In this document: piece by piece, positions 25,253-38,834 of the stretch | Position numbering within the stretch: position 1 is the stretch's first letter | How the letters are laid out: each line of letters starts with the position of its first letter | Origin: Rhizophagus clarus | Taxonomy: Eukaryota; Glomeromycota; Glomeromycetes; Glomerales; Glomeraceae | Length of the DNA: 64,000 nt | Direction: 5' to 3' | NCBI GenBank assembly: GCA_015698045.1 | Contig: BLAL01000018.1 | Span: 930,001-994,000 of the forward strand | Translations under genes and position numbers: made by a program | The notes under the pieces: model-generated | What the model was told of the DNA's origin: nothing | The model's database searches: none | The model's input: only the letters and a program-made list of their open reading frames with translations

Positions 25253-27760
25253 CTACTCAAGATGAATAAGATCTCCGACTGCACTACCTTTCCACAAAGT
25301 TCCCATAACCCTCTCATTTACTGTTTCCAATTGAGGGTTTGTATGGTGGCTTGAAAGTGACGGTTGAAACATAATTATGAGGGTTTGAACATCTTAATGA
25401 AAGTTTTGGTGGTTTAGGAAATAGAGCTTGACGGGTAACGAGAAAACGATTTCTGTGAAAACCTTGTATCATAATAGAAGATATTCCCACTAGTTGGATC
25501 GTAAAAAATTTAAAGATAAGAGAAAGACTAATTGTATGACTCAGCAAATCATTAGTTCAGGGGAGAATTTCTCTGAACAGCAGTACTATTCATCCGAAGT
25601 TGATTACACAATTCAATGTCAAAGTATACTGTAAGGTAGGTAATAAATGATACACTGAAAATTATCTGTGAAATTGTGCAGCGACAAAATAATTTTACGT
25701 TTTTCTTTGAAAAAAAAATTTTTCCTTACGAAATATTAAAAATATTATTTATTTATGAGTATGTTTAAAAGGAAAACGAAAACGTTAGCAAATGTTTCGT
25801 AAAGAATTCGAAGCTTTACTTCAAATTGAAATTCCAGCCGGCTTCCTGTTACTTAAGGATAAACAAAGAACGTTAACAAACGTTCATTAAATAAATAAAT
25901 CTTAAAAAATTTATTTCAAAAATAATACTTTTGAAATAGAGCCGGAAATATAGAGCTTATTTTGACCATGAAGCCACATATTATCTTCTTTTTACATATT
26001 TGACAGTGGACATGTTCTTTGTTCTACACTTTGTTTCACCTGAATAATATTTGTATGGTATGCATTAAAATCTATACACAAAAGTGCAATGTGTAGTAAT
26101 TTATATTGAAAATATTAAATATCAAAATTATAAAATTCATTAACATATAATATAATCATTCTATTAAAAAGAAAAAAGGGTGAAAATCAAACTTTTGTAT
26201 TTGAATTCAGAATGAATTCTTTTTATTTGAATATTTTGGTAGATAAAACTCATTATTCCTTCGGGTAAATTCAAACTTATACGCTATATCCTGGAAAATC
26301 GTGTAACTAAAAATAAATTTTTTTTTTCAAATTAATAGATATATTTAGTATTAGATATCTAGAAAATGCAGTAATTATGAAATTACTCGATTGACATACG
26401 AGGAATTACAATCGATTTCTCATCACGTGACATTTAACCAATCATATACGCCAAATATCCGAAAGACCGAAACAGCCAATAAAATTCGTCGAAGGAAAAT
26501 CCGGAGGAAGTTTATTAAAGTTTTTTTTTATGTTGAAATGTATTTTTTATGTTATACTAAACTATTCTCATTTTCATTACTCAATAATATTCTAGCGTCT
26601 GAGACCCTGAGTTAAAGAGAATGCATTAGTAGTTGCAAATGATATAATAAAATTTGTTACCGTAATTTCTTTTTTAGATAAATTTAATGTATAAATGTAT
26701 CTATTACACAAATAAAGAAATTATCATTTAAATCAATTAATAAATTTTTTAACAATTAAAACCAATTACTGTGTGCAATACAATATTAATGATGGAATTC
26801 CATATCTAGTTTAACCATTTTAGGACATTTTACCTAATTTATTTGAAACTTCATTTATTGTATACAAAGTAGTGAATCGTTTACGTTACATAATTATCAG
26901 TCACCTAAAATAGAAACCCCGTTTCTATTTTATTTTTTTTACATATATATAATACATAAATAAAGAATACATAGATTGAATATAAGATAAATCAAGTATC
27001 TCCCCTGCTTACTAAAACACTATGATTCTACTAATGTTCATCATAATACAACGTTTCGACCATTTATTTTAATATTATCAAAGTGTTACAAATATTTTTT
27101 TAATTTTTTTTTTTTTTTGTCATTTCATTATAATGAATTTAGGTAACCGTATACGAAGTTTTTTAGTAATTAATAATCAAGTAAAATAAATCCAGTTTAA
27201 CCAAACTTTGATTGATTTAGTTTCAAAACGCCTTATCAGTTATTATTTTTTTTTTTTAAAAATAAAAAAAATTCTTTCCGAAATTTCCCGAAAATTAATA
27301 TATACAAATTTCATGTGGCATGCATAATATTACTATTGTTTTTTTTCGATTTTTCTTTCGCCAAGTAGGTAAATCATTCCAAATTTAATGTGTTATTATT
27401 TCCCAAATTAGTCATGAAAAATTTCCTTATAAGCATTAGTTTGACGGTTAACGCATGATTGTGCCACATTCAAAGCATCTCGGCTAATCTGGATATTACA
27501 AGTTATATCAAAAAAGTTTTTTTTAGGCGCCAAACTGTGCCAAATAAAAAATCTTTTTTTTGATTACACTAATTGGTACACTATTGACACCCTATTACCT
27601 TATTTATACCATTTACATTATTTGCATAATTACTAATTTTAATATAAATATATAAGTACAATATATGAATTTTGTTTTTTTTGGTCGTTATTTTTTATTT
27701 TTATTAGTTTTTTTTTTTTGTTTTTAAAGAAAAAAAGATACAGAAGTAAATATTTTACCC
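25253..27760. other. spacer upstream of helicase copy B
   Basis: AT-rich, with T-runs at 27100 and 27700. No coding region or repeat that I can support. The region just upstream of 27761 should hold the promoter of copy B. Confidence 0.5.
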
Positions 27761-30609
27761 ATGGCTGAAAGAAGAGGAAAAAGATCTGGTTCTAATAATG
27801 ATGGTATCCCAAGAAGTAGCAGTAGCAATGGTAACAGCAGTAGAAATACGAGAAGTCGTGGAAGGCGTGGAGGTGACGGTGATCGTAACAGTGGAGGTGG
27901 TCGTGGCGGTGGCAGTCATCGTGGTGGTGATGGTGATGGTGACGGTCGTCGTGATGGAAGGTTTGACATTATTGATCAAAGTCGTAATCATACACCTACA
28001 CCCCCAAGACTTAGTGTTCCTGAAATAAGGCAATCACAGCATGAAACTACTATTACGAACTTTAATTCTTCTGAATTAACTTATAATGGTAGTGATCGTT
28101 TAGTTTTTATTACTAATGGGGAACAAATTAAAACTATTTGGAAAAGAATTTTGAAAAAAGATAAACCTTGGAATCAAAGTGACGCTAGAATTTTTGTTAG
28201 TTCTGCCTTAGTAGCTTCAGATCATCGAACAGGTTATGAAGTAGAAGAAATAGTCACTGAATTAGGTAATCCTGAATGTGGTCTCAAGAGATTAAGAGAA
28301 CTTATAAATTTTCCATCAATGTCATGTGATGCGGGTCTTGACAGCAATGTGTTATCCTTTCAACATGTTATATTACCTTTATTGGGCTTATTTACTAGAA
28401 CGGCTATTACTGAATGTATTTTGGAAAAATATGTTCATGCAATCTTTATGGTTGTCTACATAAACCTTGTAAGTATTATTAATAAAAATTACTCGTTTGT
28501 AATTTAATAAATAATAATTTAATATTTTTTATCTTTCAAAAAATTAGGACTCATTTCTATATGGTAATGTAATGAAAATGTTGGAGATTTTGGTCCAACG
28601 TCATTCTGTTGTGGATAATCGCGTTAGCGCTGAAATGCTATTGACCCGTGAACGATTTTCATATATTCCATCCTCGTAAGTACTAACAATCGTTAAAATT
28701 CTCCTTATTTATTTATATACTATATTAACTTAATTCTTTAAATCTATTTAATAGTTTAGGAGTGTTTTTTTTGATAATCGTACGACTTCTTACAGAATTA
28801 TTACGTCGTGTCAAGGAAGCATCTATTAATGAGACGATACATAATATTGCTAATGATTTATATCGATTAAAAACTGCATATCATCAATCACTCGAACGAC
28901 AACAATTTTCTTCAACTGATCTATTAACCAATAATGTGGAGAGCAGAAAGTATTTTTTTACGATATTAGAAAGAGAGATGAAAAACATGGATAAAATGTT
29001 AAATAATGGTCGAACAGGTTTTATTTTGGAACAAAATCTTAGAACTAAGAATTTGAATGTAAAATTTGATCGATCATATTACAAAGAATTAGCTAGAAAA
29101 GTTGACGCTGAAAGAACTTATGATCCACCTGGCGAATTATCAAAATATGGTAAAAGACATGATAATGATTTTGTAGAAATTTCACAAATATCAATTATTC
29201 CTACAAATGATGAAATATTATGTGAACGTCCTCCTTTTTTACCTTCATTCCGTTATTCGTTACATTTTTTACCTGATGGAGCCGCTAGATTACTTGACAC
29301 ACAATTTCGTCTCTTAAGGGAAGATTTATTAAATCCAATCCGTAATGGTTTATCAAATTTAATGACTGCATTATTACAAGAGTATACTCCTTCTAATAGT
29401 GATGCTAAATTATCAAAAGAACTAAAGAAAGTACAAGAAAGAGGTGGTAGATTCTCATATAGTGATGGTATAAATGAAAATGGTGATTTACAAGTATATA
29501 CGAATGTACAATTCGCTAATATTTCTTGTGATAGGAGGAAAGGTTTTGCTTGTACTATAAGATTTACTCCCCCGAGAAGTAGTGCAAAAAATGAAAAAGG
29601 TAGAAAAGAATATTGGGAAAAGAGCAAAAAATTATTAACTGGTAGTTTAGTCACCATTATATTACCAAATCCAAATCCAAAAAGGGTGAATTCATATACT
29701 ACTACAAATGTTTCTGATTTATATTCACTTTATTTTGGTGTCGTTGTATCAAGAGACGAAAAAGCTTTATCTAAAGATGAAAATTTTTCAGAGATTGATA
29801 TTAATTTTATTGATCCATTAATTTATCCCATTGCGTTAAGTGAAATTTCAAATTTTAAAAAAAATTCATCAGAAAAAAGATTTATGGTAGAATCAACAGG
29901 TGTCTATTTAGAAGCTTATATTCATATTCTTAAAACCCTTCAAACAACAAATCCTTCTTTTTTGCCTTTTGAAAAATATTTGGCTCCTAATTTTGAAGAT
30001 AAAGGAGTAATGGGGCATGGTTTTGACGTTAAGGTTGAAAATCCTATGTATACTAGAGCACCAGGATTTCTATTTGATTTATCAATTTTATGTAAATATA
30101 AATATGAGTTAACTTTAAACGTCGCGGATGAGAGTAGTTATGATAGAACCATAAGAAATATCGTCAATTATAGTGATATCGGTAAATTACCAAATGGAGC
30201 TTCTTATGGATTAGATGAGACACAAAGTAATTAATAATTATTAATCATGTGCTATATTGTGTTAATAGAGTTGAAAAAGAAATTAACATTTATTTTTGAC
30301 CTTAATTTATAGCAAAGGCGTTGATATCATCATTAACACGTGAAATTGCATTAGTTGAAGGTAACGTATAGTTTAAAATATTAATTTAATATATACTGTA
30401 CATATTGAACGGACTTAATCAATTTTTGATTCTTTTATCAGGACCACCTGGCACGGGTAAAACAGTTGTCGGTATTCAAATTATGAAAGTATTATTAGCC
30501 AAAGAAAATCGACATACAAATATTGGTCCAATTCTAACCATTTGTTTCACTAATCACGCTCTTGATCAATTCTTGGAGGTAAATGTTTATTACTTTAAAT
30601 ATTGTATTG

Positions 30610-30641
<32 letters not shown>

Positions 30642-33600
30642 GATACTTAAATCAATATTATTCTCTTCGAATATTTTTTTTTTTTTTTTTTTTTTTTTAG
30701 CATTTACTTGATGAAAATATAATAAATATAGTGAGATTAGGTTCTCGATCAAAATCTGATAAAATAAAAGAATTTAGTTTGGAAGAAGTTTGTAGAAATC
30801 GTGCTCGTACCAAAAAAGAATCTTATTTATTGGCAAAATTATATGATGCGATCGAAAAGATAGAGAAAGATGTTAAGAAATTTAAGAATACTTTATTTAA
30901 TAGATGGATGAAGTGGAGCGATATAAGAGAATATTTAATAACTGAAGAAAGAGAATTTTTTGATAAATTTGATATTGTGCCAGAATATGATTTACCAAGT
31001 TGGGTTTTAGGTACTGATGATGATGAAGGGTTTCAAACTTCTAGAAGGAATAATAGACAAAAGAAAAAAGACCCATTTGATGAATGGATAGAAGGAAATG
31101 ACATTAGAATAATTAATAAAAGAAAGGAACTTTTGTTAAATCCACCGAAGAATGAGAAGAAAAATAAGAAAAACCCAAATCAAAATACATATGAAATATT
31201 ATTAAGAGGAGGTGGGACTGAAGAATACATGGATATAAGTGATGATGAAACACAAATTGATTATTATACGATAAACTGGATTAGAAATTATAAAGAACCA
31301 AAAACAGATCGACCTTTGGATGTATTATTATATGATTATTCAGTTTGGAATATGTCAATGGTAGAGAGACAAAAACTTCATGATCATTGGCGTACGAAAA
31401 TTTATAAAGAAATTGTTGAAAAATTATCAGAATTACAAAACAAACATGAAGAAATACGCAAAGAAATAAATGAAATTTATGATGAAGGTCGTCGTCAAGT
31501 ATTATTAAATAGCGATGTTATTGGTATGACTACAAATGGTGCAGCTAAATTCCAAAATTTGATTAGATCAATTGGTCCCAAAATCATCGTTTGTGAAGAA
31601 GCAGGAGAAGTATTAGAAGCTCATATTCTTAGTGCATTAACTCCATCAACTCAACATTTGATATTGATCGGTGACCACAATCAACTTCGACCTCATATTG
31701 CAACTTATTCTCTTAGTATGGACTCGCCGGTAGGAGATAATTATCAATTAGATAAATCATTATTTGAAAGATTAGTTAAAGGTGATAAAGCAGTTAAAAT
31801 TGAGAAGGCTCAACTTTTAACTCAAAGACGTATGAGAGGAGAGGTTTCTGATTTAATTAGATATACACTTTATCCAAATTTAATTGATGGTGATAATACT
31901 TTTAAATATGAAAATATACGTGGAGCTCAACATAATGTATATTTTATTGAACATAGAAATCCAGAAGACAATTCAGGTGGAGAGTTTGCGGTAAAATCTC
32001 ACGTGAATAGATACGAAGTTAGAATGGTAGTTGAGATGGTAAAATATTTCGTTAGGAATGGATATACTAAAAAAGATGATATAGCTGTACTTACTCCTTA
32101 TTTAGGACAAATGATTAAAATTAGAGATGCTTTAAGAAAATCATTTGTTGTTGTTATCGACGAAAGAGACGCACAAGATATTGCTGAGATGGAAGAACAA
32201 CAAGAAGAACAAGGTGAAGCAAACACTAGTAACGTAGAAACTATAAGCGTTGCATCAAGAAAATCATTGAATCAGCAAGTTACTTTAAGAACAGTTGATA
32301 ATTTCCAAGGTGAAGAGGCAAACATAGTTATTGTTTCGTTAGTTCGTAATTTCTCTAGTACTGGCAGTGCTGGTGGTTCTATCGGATTCCTTAAAAGTAC
32401 GAATAGAACTAATGTGTTATTATCACGTGCTCGTAAAGGAATGTATCTCATTGGTAATTCAGAATTAATGGCAATGAAATCAAAAGATATGTGGGCTCCG
32501 GTAATTAAGATTTTACGTAAGCGCAATCAAGTTGGTTTTGGTATGCCAATTGTATGCAATAAACATCCTCATTACAAGAACACTATCATTGATCCTGATC
32601 AATTCGAACAAGTTAGTCCAGACGGTGGATGCTATGAAAAATGTAATATGTCACTTCCTTGTGGACACATATGTAAATATAAATGTCATTCAGATGATCC
32701 TGAACACATTGGAGTCAAATGCATCGAACGTTGTTTAAGATTACATCCTGAATGTAATCATCCATGTCAAAGACGTTGTTCTGATGATTGTGGAAGATGT
32801 GAATTTCCTATCGGACATATTTTATTACCTGGTTGTTATCATAAATTACAAAATGCTAAGTGTTGGCAAAACAGAAATAAAGATTCAATTAAATGTAAGA
32901 CTTTGGTTTCGAAAAAATTATCACGTTGTGAACACTATAAAGATATTCTCGTGAGTATTTTTTTTTTTTTTATTTACATAATGATTTTTATTTTCTGATA
33001 GAATAATATTCATGAATATTTATTTTTTTATCTTTTTTTAGTGCTCTGAATCTGTTGACAATGTCAAATGTACAGAGTTATGTGGAAAATTATTGGAATG
33101 TGGTCATGAATGCTTAAATTCATGTTCTGAATGTCAAGAACGTTCTAATTCACAAAAATCCAAAGATAAAAACAAAACAAATATATTCGTTCCCATTGAA
33201 CGAACTAAACATGGAAAATGTAAAAATGTATGCGATAGACTATTATTTTGTGGACATATATGCAAAACTAATTGTCATGAAGGGAAAGAATGTCCACCAT
33301 GTAAGAATAATTGTACCGTGACATGTATGCATACATCATGCCATAAGCGATGTTTAGAACCTTGTGCTGTATGTGCAGAAAAATGTTTATGGGAATGTAA
33401 ACATCAAGGAAGATGTGAATTAAGTTGTGGAGCTCCTTGTTATAGAGTACCTTGTAACGAAAGATGCAATAAAGTATTGGAATGTGGACATAATTGTGCT
33501 GGAGTTTGCGGTGAGGTTTGTCCTTCAAAAGATTTTTGTGTTGAATGTGCTCCTGAAAATGTTAAAAGTCAAGGTAAGTCTTTTTTTTTTTATTATTATT

Positions 33601-35509
33601 GTTAATCTTAATTCTCCAATCAACATTTTTGATTTTTTTTCTTCTTTTTAAAAAATAGTACCAGATATGATCATCAACAGTACGTTTAGCGAAGTAGATT
33701 GGGAGGTAGAAAGAATGATTGTTCTCACTTGTGGCCATGTGTATACCATGGAAACTATGGACATGCTTATGGAAATGAAAGATTATTATGAAGGTTCAGT
33801 TGAAGGAGGATGGACATCAGTTAAAATGCTCCCAACGTCACCAATGAATATGAAGACGTGTCCAACATGTAGAACACCAATTAAACATATCAGGAGATAC
33901 GGAAGAATAATTAATAAATATACATTAGATGTACAAAATAAAAAATTCCTATCAAAATACGATCGTCAATTAAAAGAAATTGCCAAACAGATTATTCCAC
34001 TTAGAGATGAAATGACCAATAGGAGAAATGAATTAAAAGATACTTTACCCAAGGTTGAATTTAGACCAACTGAAGTCGTATTTAAAGAACATAATGTTAT
34101 AAATGAAAAATTACCTGAAATTACACCATTTAATTATTTTGAAAAGATTGAAACGTATCATGGGTTTGATAAAATTAGCGAAAAAGCTTGGATCGCTCAT
34201 GTTAAAAAATTACTAAATTGTTATCAAAGATTAATTTCAATTATTAATGCCACGAAACTGCCACCCCATAAAAAGGCCTTTGAAGCTGCTGTTTCAAGTT
34301 TGTAAGTATAAGCAATTGAATTATCAAGAAAAAAATACGTTTTATTTTTATTTTTATTTTTATTTTTTTTTTTTTTTAATCATTTAATTCAAATTTTTTT
34401 TTTTTTAGATATCAAGCTAAGTTAGCTCAATCGGATCCTGAAAATGATTTAGTTGAAAAATTATTGAATTTTCAGATTTCAGATAACTCTTCTTCTTTTG
34501 ATGATTATGTATCAAATATGAATACAATACGATCAACTCCCGCTGAAACTTTTCAAGAAACGCTCTCACAAGTAGGAGTTTCAATACCGCAGGTAGATCG
34601 TAGAATTTATTTGGATACATTTTTTGAAATCATCAATATACAAAAAATTCTACATCACGAAATCTTATTTATAATTCAAGAATTATCAAAAGAATTAACA
34701 CCTACAACTATGTTGGTTGAGAATGTCATAAGTATTAGGGAAGTTTGGAGAAATTTTATTGGAAGATTACAACGTTCTATTCAAGGACATTTAAATACAA
34801 TAAGAGAAATAGCAGAATCTACTCATTATGGTAGACATTTACTTTTGGTTGATATAGAAATATTAGAATTTGATCTTATTTTACTCAGATATCAACTAAG
34901 ATTTCCGACTAACAGAAATGGCATTATTGATAAACCTCTTCAAAATAGAATTACAAGAGGCTGCAATGACATTAAATCACGTATTATGAGTATAGCTAAT
35001 AATTATAGACGAAAAAATTTTGAAATGGAATTTAAAAAAGATATTCACCAGAGATTAACAAGTTTATTGGAAAGTTGTAAAGAAGTTGAAGCTTGCGCCG
35101 TGAATTTGAACAGAACATTAAGCGTTGAAGAAAAATTAGAGATTCATCGAGCTATGAAAACTGAATTTAGAGGTGCAGGTATATATCAAAGTTTATTTTT
35201 ACAAAAATTATATTTATCATATATATTTCTTCGATGATAACTTTTTAATTAACGTCAATTTTTTTATCCGTTAGGACATTGGTATGAGTGTCCAAATGGA
35301 CATCCGGTAAGTAGCCTCATTAATATACAAATAAATATTTTTAACATACTAACATAATCGATATTTTGATTTTATAATAGTATACGATTGGAGAATGTGG
35401 TGGAGCCATGCAAATGAGTAGATGTCCTGATTGCAACGCGCAAATTGGTGGAGGTCATCATGAATTAACCTCTGGAAATAGATTAAATTCAGAATTTGAT
35501 TCTATGTAA
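27761..35509 (+). CDS. ZNFX1-like SF1 RNA helicase with NFX1 and RZ zinc fingers, copy B, 2282 aa
   Basis: Eleven exons splice in phase: 27761-28468, 28548-28675, 28755-30226, 30313-30360, 30442-30578, 30701-32950, 33042-33573, 33659-34301, 34409-35178, 35275-35306, 35381-35509. An RGG/Gly-Asp-rich tail (residues about 20-70) suggests RNA binding. A ZNFX1-type N-terminal region contains HFLPDGAARLLDTQFRLLRE. Walker A GPPGTGKT is at about 786-793, then a long Lys-rich insert, EEAG (about 1128), GDHNQLRPH (about 1155), TVDNFQGEEAN (about 1363) and LLSRARKG (about 1403), an Upf1-like SF1 core. NFX1-type CGH clusters span about 1475-1755. The last 53 residues form an RZ finger: C2235, H2239, C2255, C2258, the spacing found in RNF213 and ZNFX1. 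Family members act in RNA silencing and antiviral or dsRNA responses in RNA granules; that role here is inferred. The gene looks intact. Confidence 0.92.
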
Positions 35510-35973
35510 TAGATAATTTTATACATTATGTTTTCATTATACAGTATTATACTTTAATTATTTGCTATTATTATTACTATAATTTTAATGAATTAAATCT
35601 TAAATATTAAATACTTTATTATTTATGTAATAATAAAAAGACCATTGATACTAACTTCAATAAATAATGTATCGTAAATAATATTGATATGTGCCACTTA
35701 AAAATATTATTACCGGTAATGAGCATTAGACAAAAAAAAAAGAAAAAAATTGGAATGAGTTTATTTTATTATTAAAAATAATATCAAAGCTGAAATCAAC
35801 GAGAAACCTTACCACGTAAATCGGCAAAACTACAGTTTACTTATCAAATGATAAAACTTGGCGTTCACGATTCTACTTAATATTATTTCACCAGATTTAT
35901 TTTATTTTATTTTTTCTTTTAGTCCGAAGTGTAAAGGGACTACGCAAGGTGATACGTATGGCAAGTCGGGCTG
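35510..35973. other. 3' flank of helicase copy B
   Basis: AT-rich DNA, presumably the 3' untranslated region and terminator of copy B. Nothing else recognised. Confidence 0.5.
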
Positions 35974-36169
35974 GACAAAAAGGTCAGCGCGGTACATCGT
36001 TAGTTCCGACAAAATGTCAGCACCAGGTTGACAAAAAATCAGCAAGATCAGCGTCGAGCCGACAAATTGTCAGAACTGAGCTGACAAAATGTCAGTGCCG
36101 GGTCGACAAAAGATCAGCACCGAGCTGACAAAAATGTCAGAACTGGTTGACATTTTGTCAGCACCGTGG
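35974..36169. repeat. degenerate tandem repeat of about 22 bp with a palindromic core
   Basis: About eight units of the form GACAAAATGTCAGCACCGAG follow each other. Each core TGACAAAATGTCA is an imperfect palindrome, and the last unit appears inverted (TGACATTTTGTCA). The GC content is clearly above the surroundings. GGCAA at about 35961 and TTGCC at about 36170 may mark the ends of a small transposon, but this is weak. Confidence 0.75.
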
Positions 36170-38678
36170 TTGCCTGAATTGGCGAGGAGAGTCTTCTAAA
36201 TTTGGAAATTATAGTTAGATTAATTACGAAAACTAAACAAGAAATTGATTTATTAGAGGAGAAGTTTTCGCTTTTTCATATATACATAGTTGTACGACCA
36301 ACTCGAGATTCCTCCTTTATGTGGATTTTTAACCATAAAACGGTTTGCTCAGAGCGGTATGGTGGTTTGACTATTAGTTTCCCGGGTTTTTTTGGACTTT
36401 ACAGGACGACAAATTTTGGGAACGATTTTACCCCAAAACTACTCGGATTTTCCCATAACCTTTTAACCGTGCACTCTAACCAAATAGAGAAGTAATAAAA
36501 GAAATGGTTATATTAGGTTATAAGCAAATTTTAGTTTGCATTTTTTTTTCCTTTTTTTTTTTCTCTTTTTGCGCGCTGCCTGGGGCAGTACCGAAGTTTT
36601 CTTTCATATTATTTCTTAACTCTTAAGCAATCAAATTTACCACGTGATAGAGGGTGCATCACAACGCCCCTGCGTAAAATGTTCCTTTTCTGAAATTTTA
36701 CAAATTTTATTATATACTGTATGTTTGTTTATTGTAACCCTTTACACTTTCATAAAATCTAGGCATTAAACAAACAATTAGATTTATTATATTGTTATTT
36801 ACTATGAAGAATTTACAAATTACTTATATCATCTATATTATTTATGAAAATTTTACGAATTATTTATGTAATCAAAAAAAAAAAAAAAAGAACAAAGAAA
36901 GTTTTTCTATAGTTTCAGTAAATATTACATTTTCCATGAGAGAGAACTTCAGTAATGCATTAAAATATGAATATTATTACCAGTAATAGGTATTTGTTTT
37001 ATTTATTGTCAATTTTTGAATATTGTTAATATCAAATTTATGCAAATGCACGTTATATGAAAAAATAATATTTTATAATTAATTATCAGAATAGATCAAA
37101 AAAACAAAATCAGATACTTAATATAAGATATAAGTAAATTTTAAAGAAAGTAATTTAATTCGAATGATGAAATCAGAAAATTTTTTTACTCTCAGTTTTC
37201 TAACCAATAAACATGATTAATTATATCGAAAAATGATATACTTTCACGTTCAAAATTTTATTTCAATTCTTTATTTTATTTTTTTTTTTTTTGGAACAAC
37301 ATGTATTTAAGGTGTCAGATGCCCGTCCAGCACGTGAAATACAACAAAAAAAAGCATTTCGGACTCAACGGTTACGTTTCCTAGTCATAGTGACGAACTA
37401 GAAAAAATTTATAATTTTATTGATTAATGAAGAGAAAGATATTACAACTTTCTGCAATAACTTAGTCCTAATTAATACTAATATGTCAAATAAAATCTTT
37501 ATTTATAAATATGAAACAAAATTAACAAATAGCATATATGTAATAAAGTATATGAATTACAATAAGTATTAATAAAAGATTTACTTTATTTTTAATAATC
37601 AAAGCAAAATCAGTCAGGAGTGATTCAGAAACTTATGCAATGTAGAAGTTTCGTGCAAGATAAAGACTTTTACCACCATTAATAATTTCGATACTAGTAC
37701 AGTTGTAAAATTTCATATTTTGTATAACGATCATATTAACAGGTAGTTTTGTGCAAAATACAAAAAGTAATGTTGACAAAATTAATATTTTTAAATAGAA
37801 AGAAAAATTTTTAGGTTTAACAGTTAACAAGTCGCATTTTCATTGCTTGGTGATGTTGATATACGGTACACTATTAAGGTATGATAAACTTTTTACCGTT
37901 TTAAAATTTAACTTTTGTAAATTACGGTATGTATTGGTCATTTGCAGAAATATCATTACACCACAATTTTAATTGATTGATAATAATTTTAAATAAAGTT
38001 TTTGGACTTAAAACTAACGAACATGTTAGAGATCATTAGAATAAATAAATAATAAAAATGTGTCTTTGTATGTTATAAATTGTTTCATTCTATTTTTTTT
38101 TTTTGTAGGTCCAAAATTTTATTTAAGGATTTAACTAGTAAACACCTTTTAATGATAATATCATCATCAAATATGTTTCACATCCATCCCTCAAGAAAAT
38201 CATTTTCATGTTGTCGTCTTTAACACTACATCATGTTTTACCTTTTACTCATAGTCTATAAAATTTGTCTTATTTTTTGATTATATCAAAATTTCACGAT
38301 GAGAGTTGGGTTAATTAGTCAATACAGCAGGTTTGGTTATTTCGTCAACAATCATTTCAGTGCAAAGCTATTTAAACTTTTTATAAAACATATTAAAGAT
38401 TTTATTATAAAAAAAACATCTTTCTAAATACTCACAAAAAAAAAAAAAAAAAAATGAAAAAAATTTAATTTGAAATAAAAGATTGATATTTTATATAACA
38501 AATAATATATGTTTATTTTATATCTCGTATTACGAAGGTTAGTTATGTCTTGTATATGTTCTGTAACAAAAAAAAAAAATTATTTTTGAGGATATGTGCA
38601 TATTAATGATCACTAAATTATGATATTATTAAAAAAGAACAAAGAATTTTTTATTTTTTTTAAAAAAAATTATATTAA
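36170..38678. other. spacer, no supported gene
   Basis: A 97-codon plus-strand frame at 36202-36495 has no recognised motif and I leave it out. The rest is AT-rich with many homopolymers. A short GC-rich patch with GCGCGCTGCC near 36570 is unexplained. Confidence 0.45.
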
Positions 38679-38834
38679 TTAGGCCGGGCCAAGTTGATTG
38701 TCTGTTTAACAAGAGGGAGAAACAAAAATAATGAAAAAAATCTATTTTCATAAAAGAGATATTTTATAAGAATATTTTCGTTTTTGATGTTAAAGAAATT
38801 CCGTCAAACAAAAAATCAAATTGGCCCGATCTAA
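38679..38834. mobile_element. 156-bp MITE-like element
   Basis: The left end TTAGGCCGGGCCAAGTTGAT and the right end, read inward as TTAGATCGGGCCAATTTGAT, match at 26 of 32 positions when extended. The interior is non-coding. The target duplication is not clear. Confidence 0.65.

Noticed and set aside
24742-25317. Minus-strand frames with repeated CPE and NCPE motifs
   Set aside because: They translate the TCCGGACA-type repeats of the element at 24603-25252 and have no protein family.
36202-36495. 97-codon plus-strand frame after the 22-bp repeats
   Set aside because: No motif, no splice context, and part of a likely non-coding repeat; kept out of the gene list.
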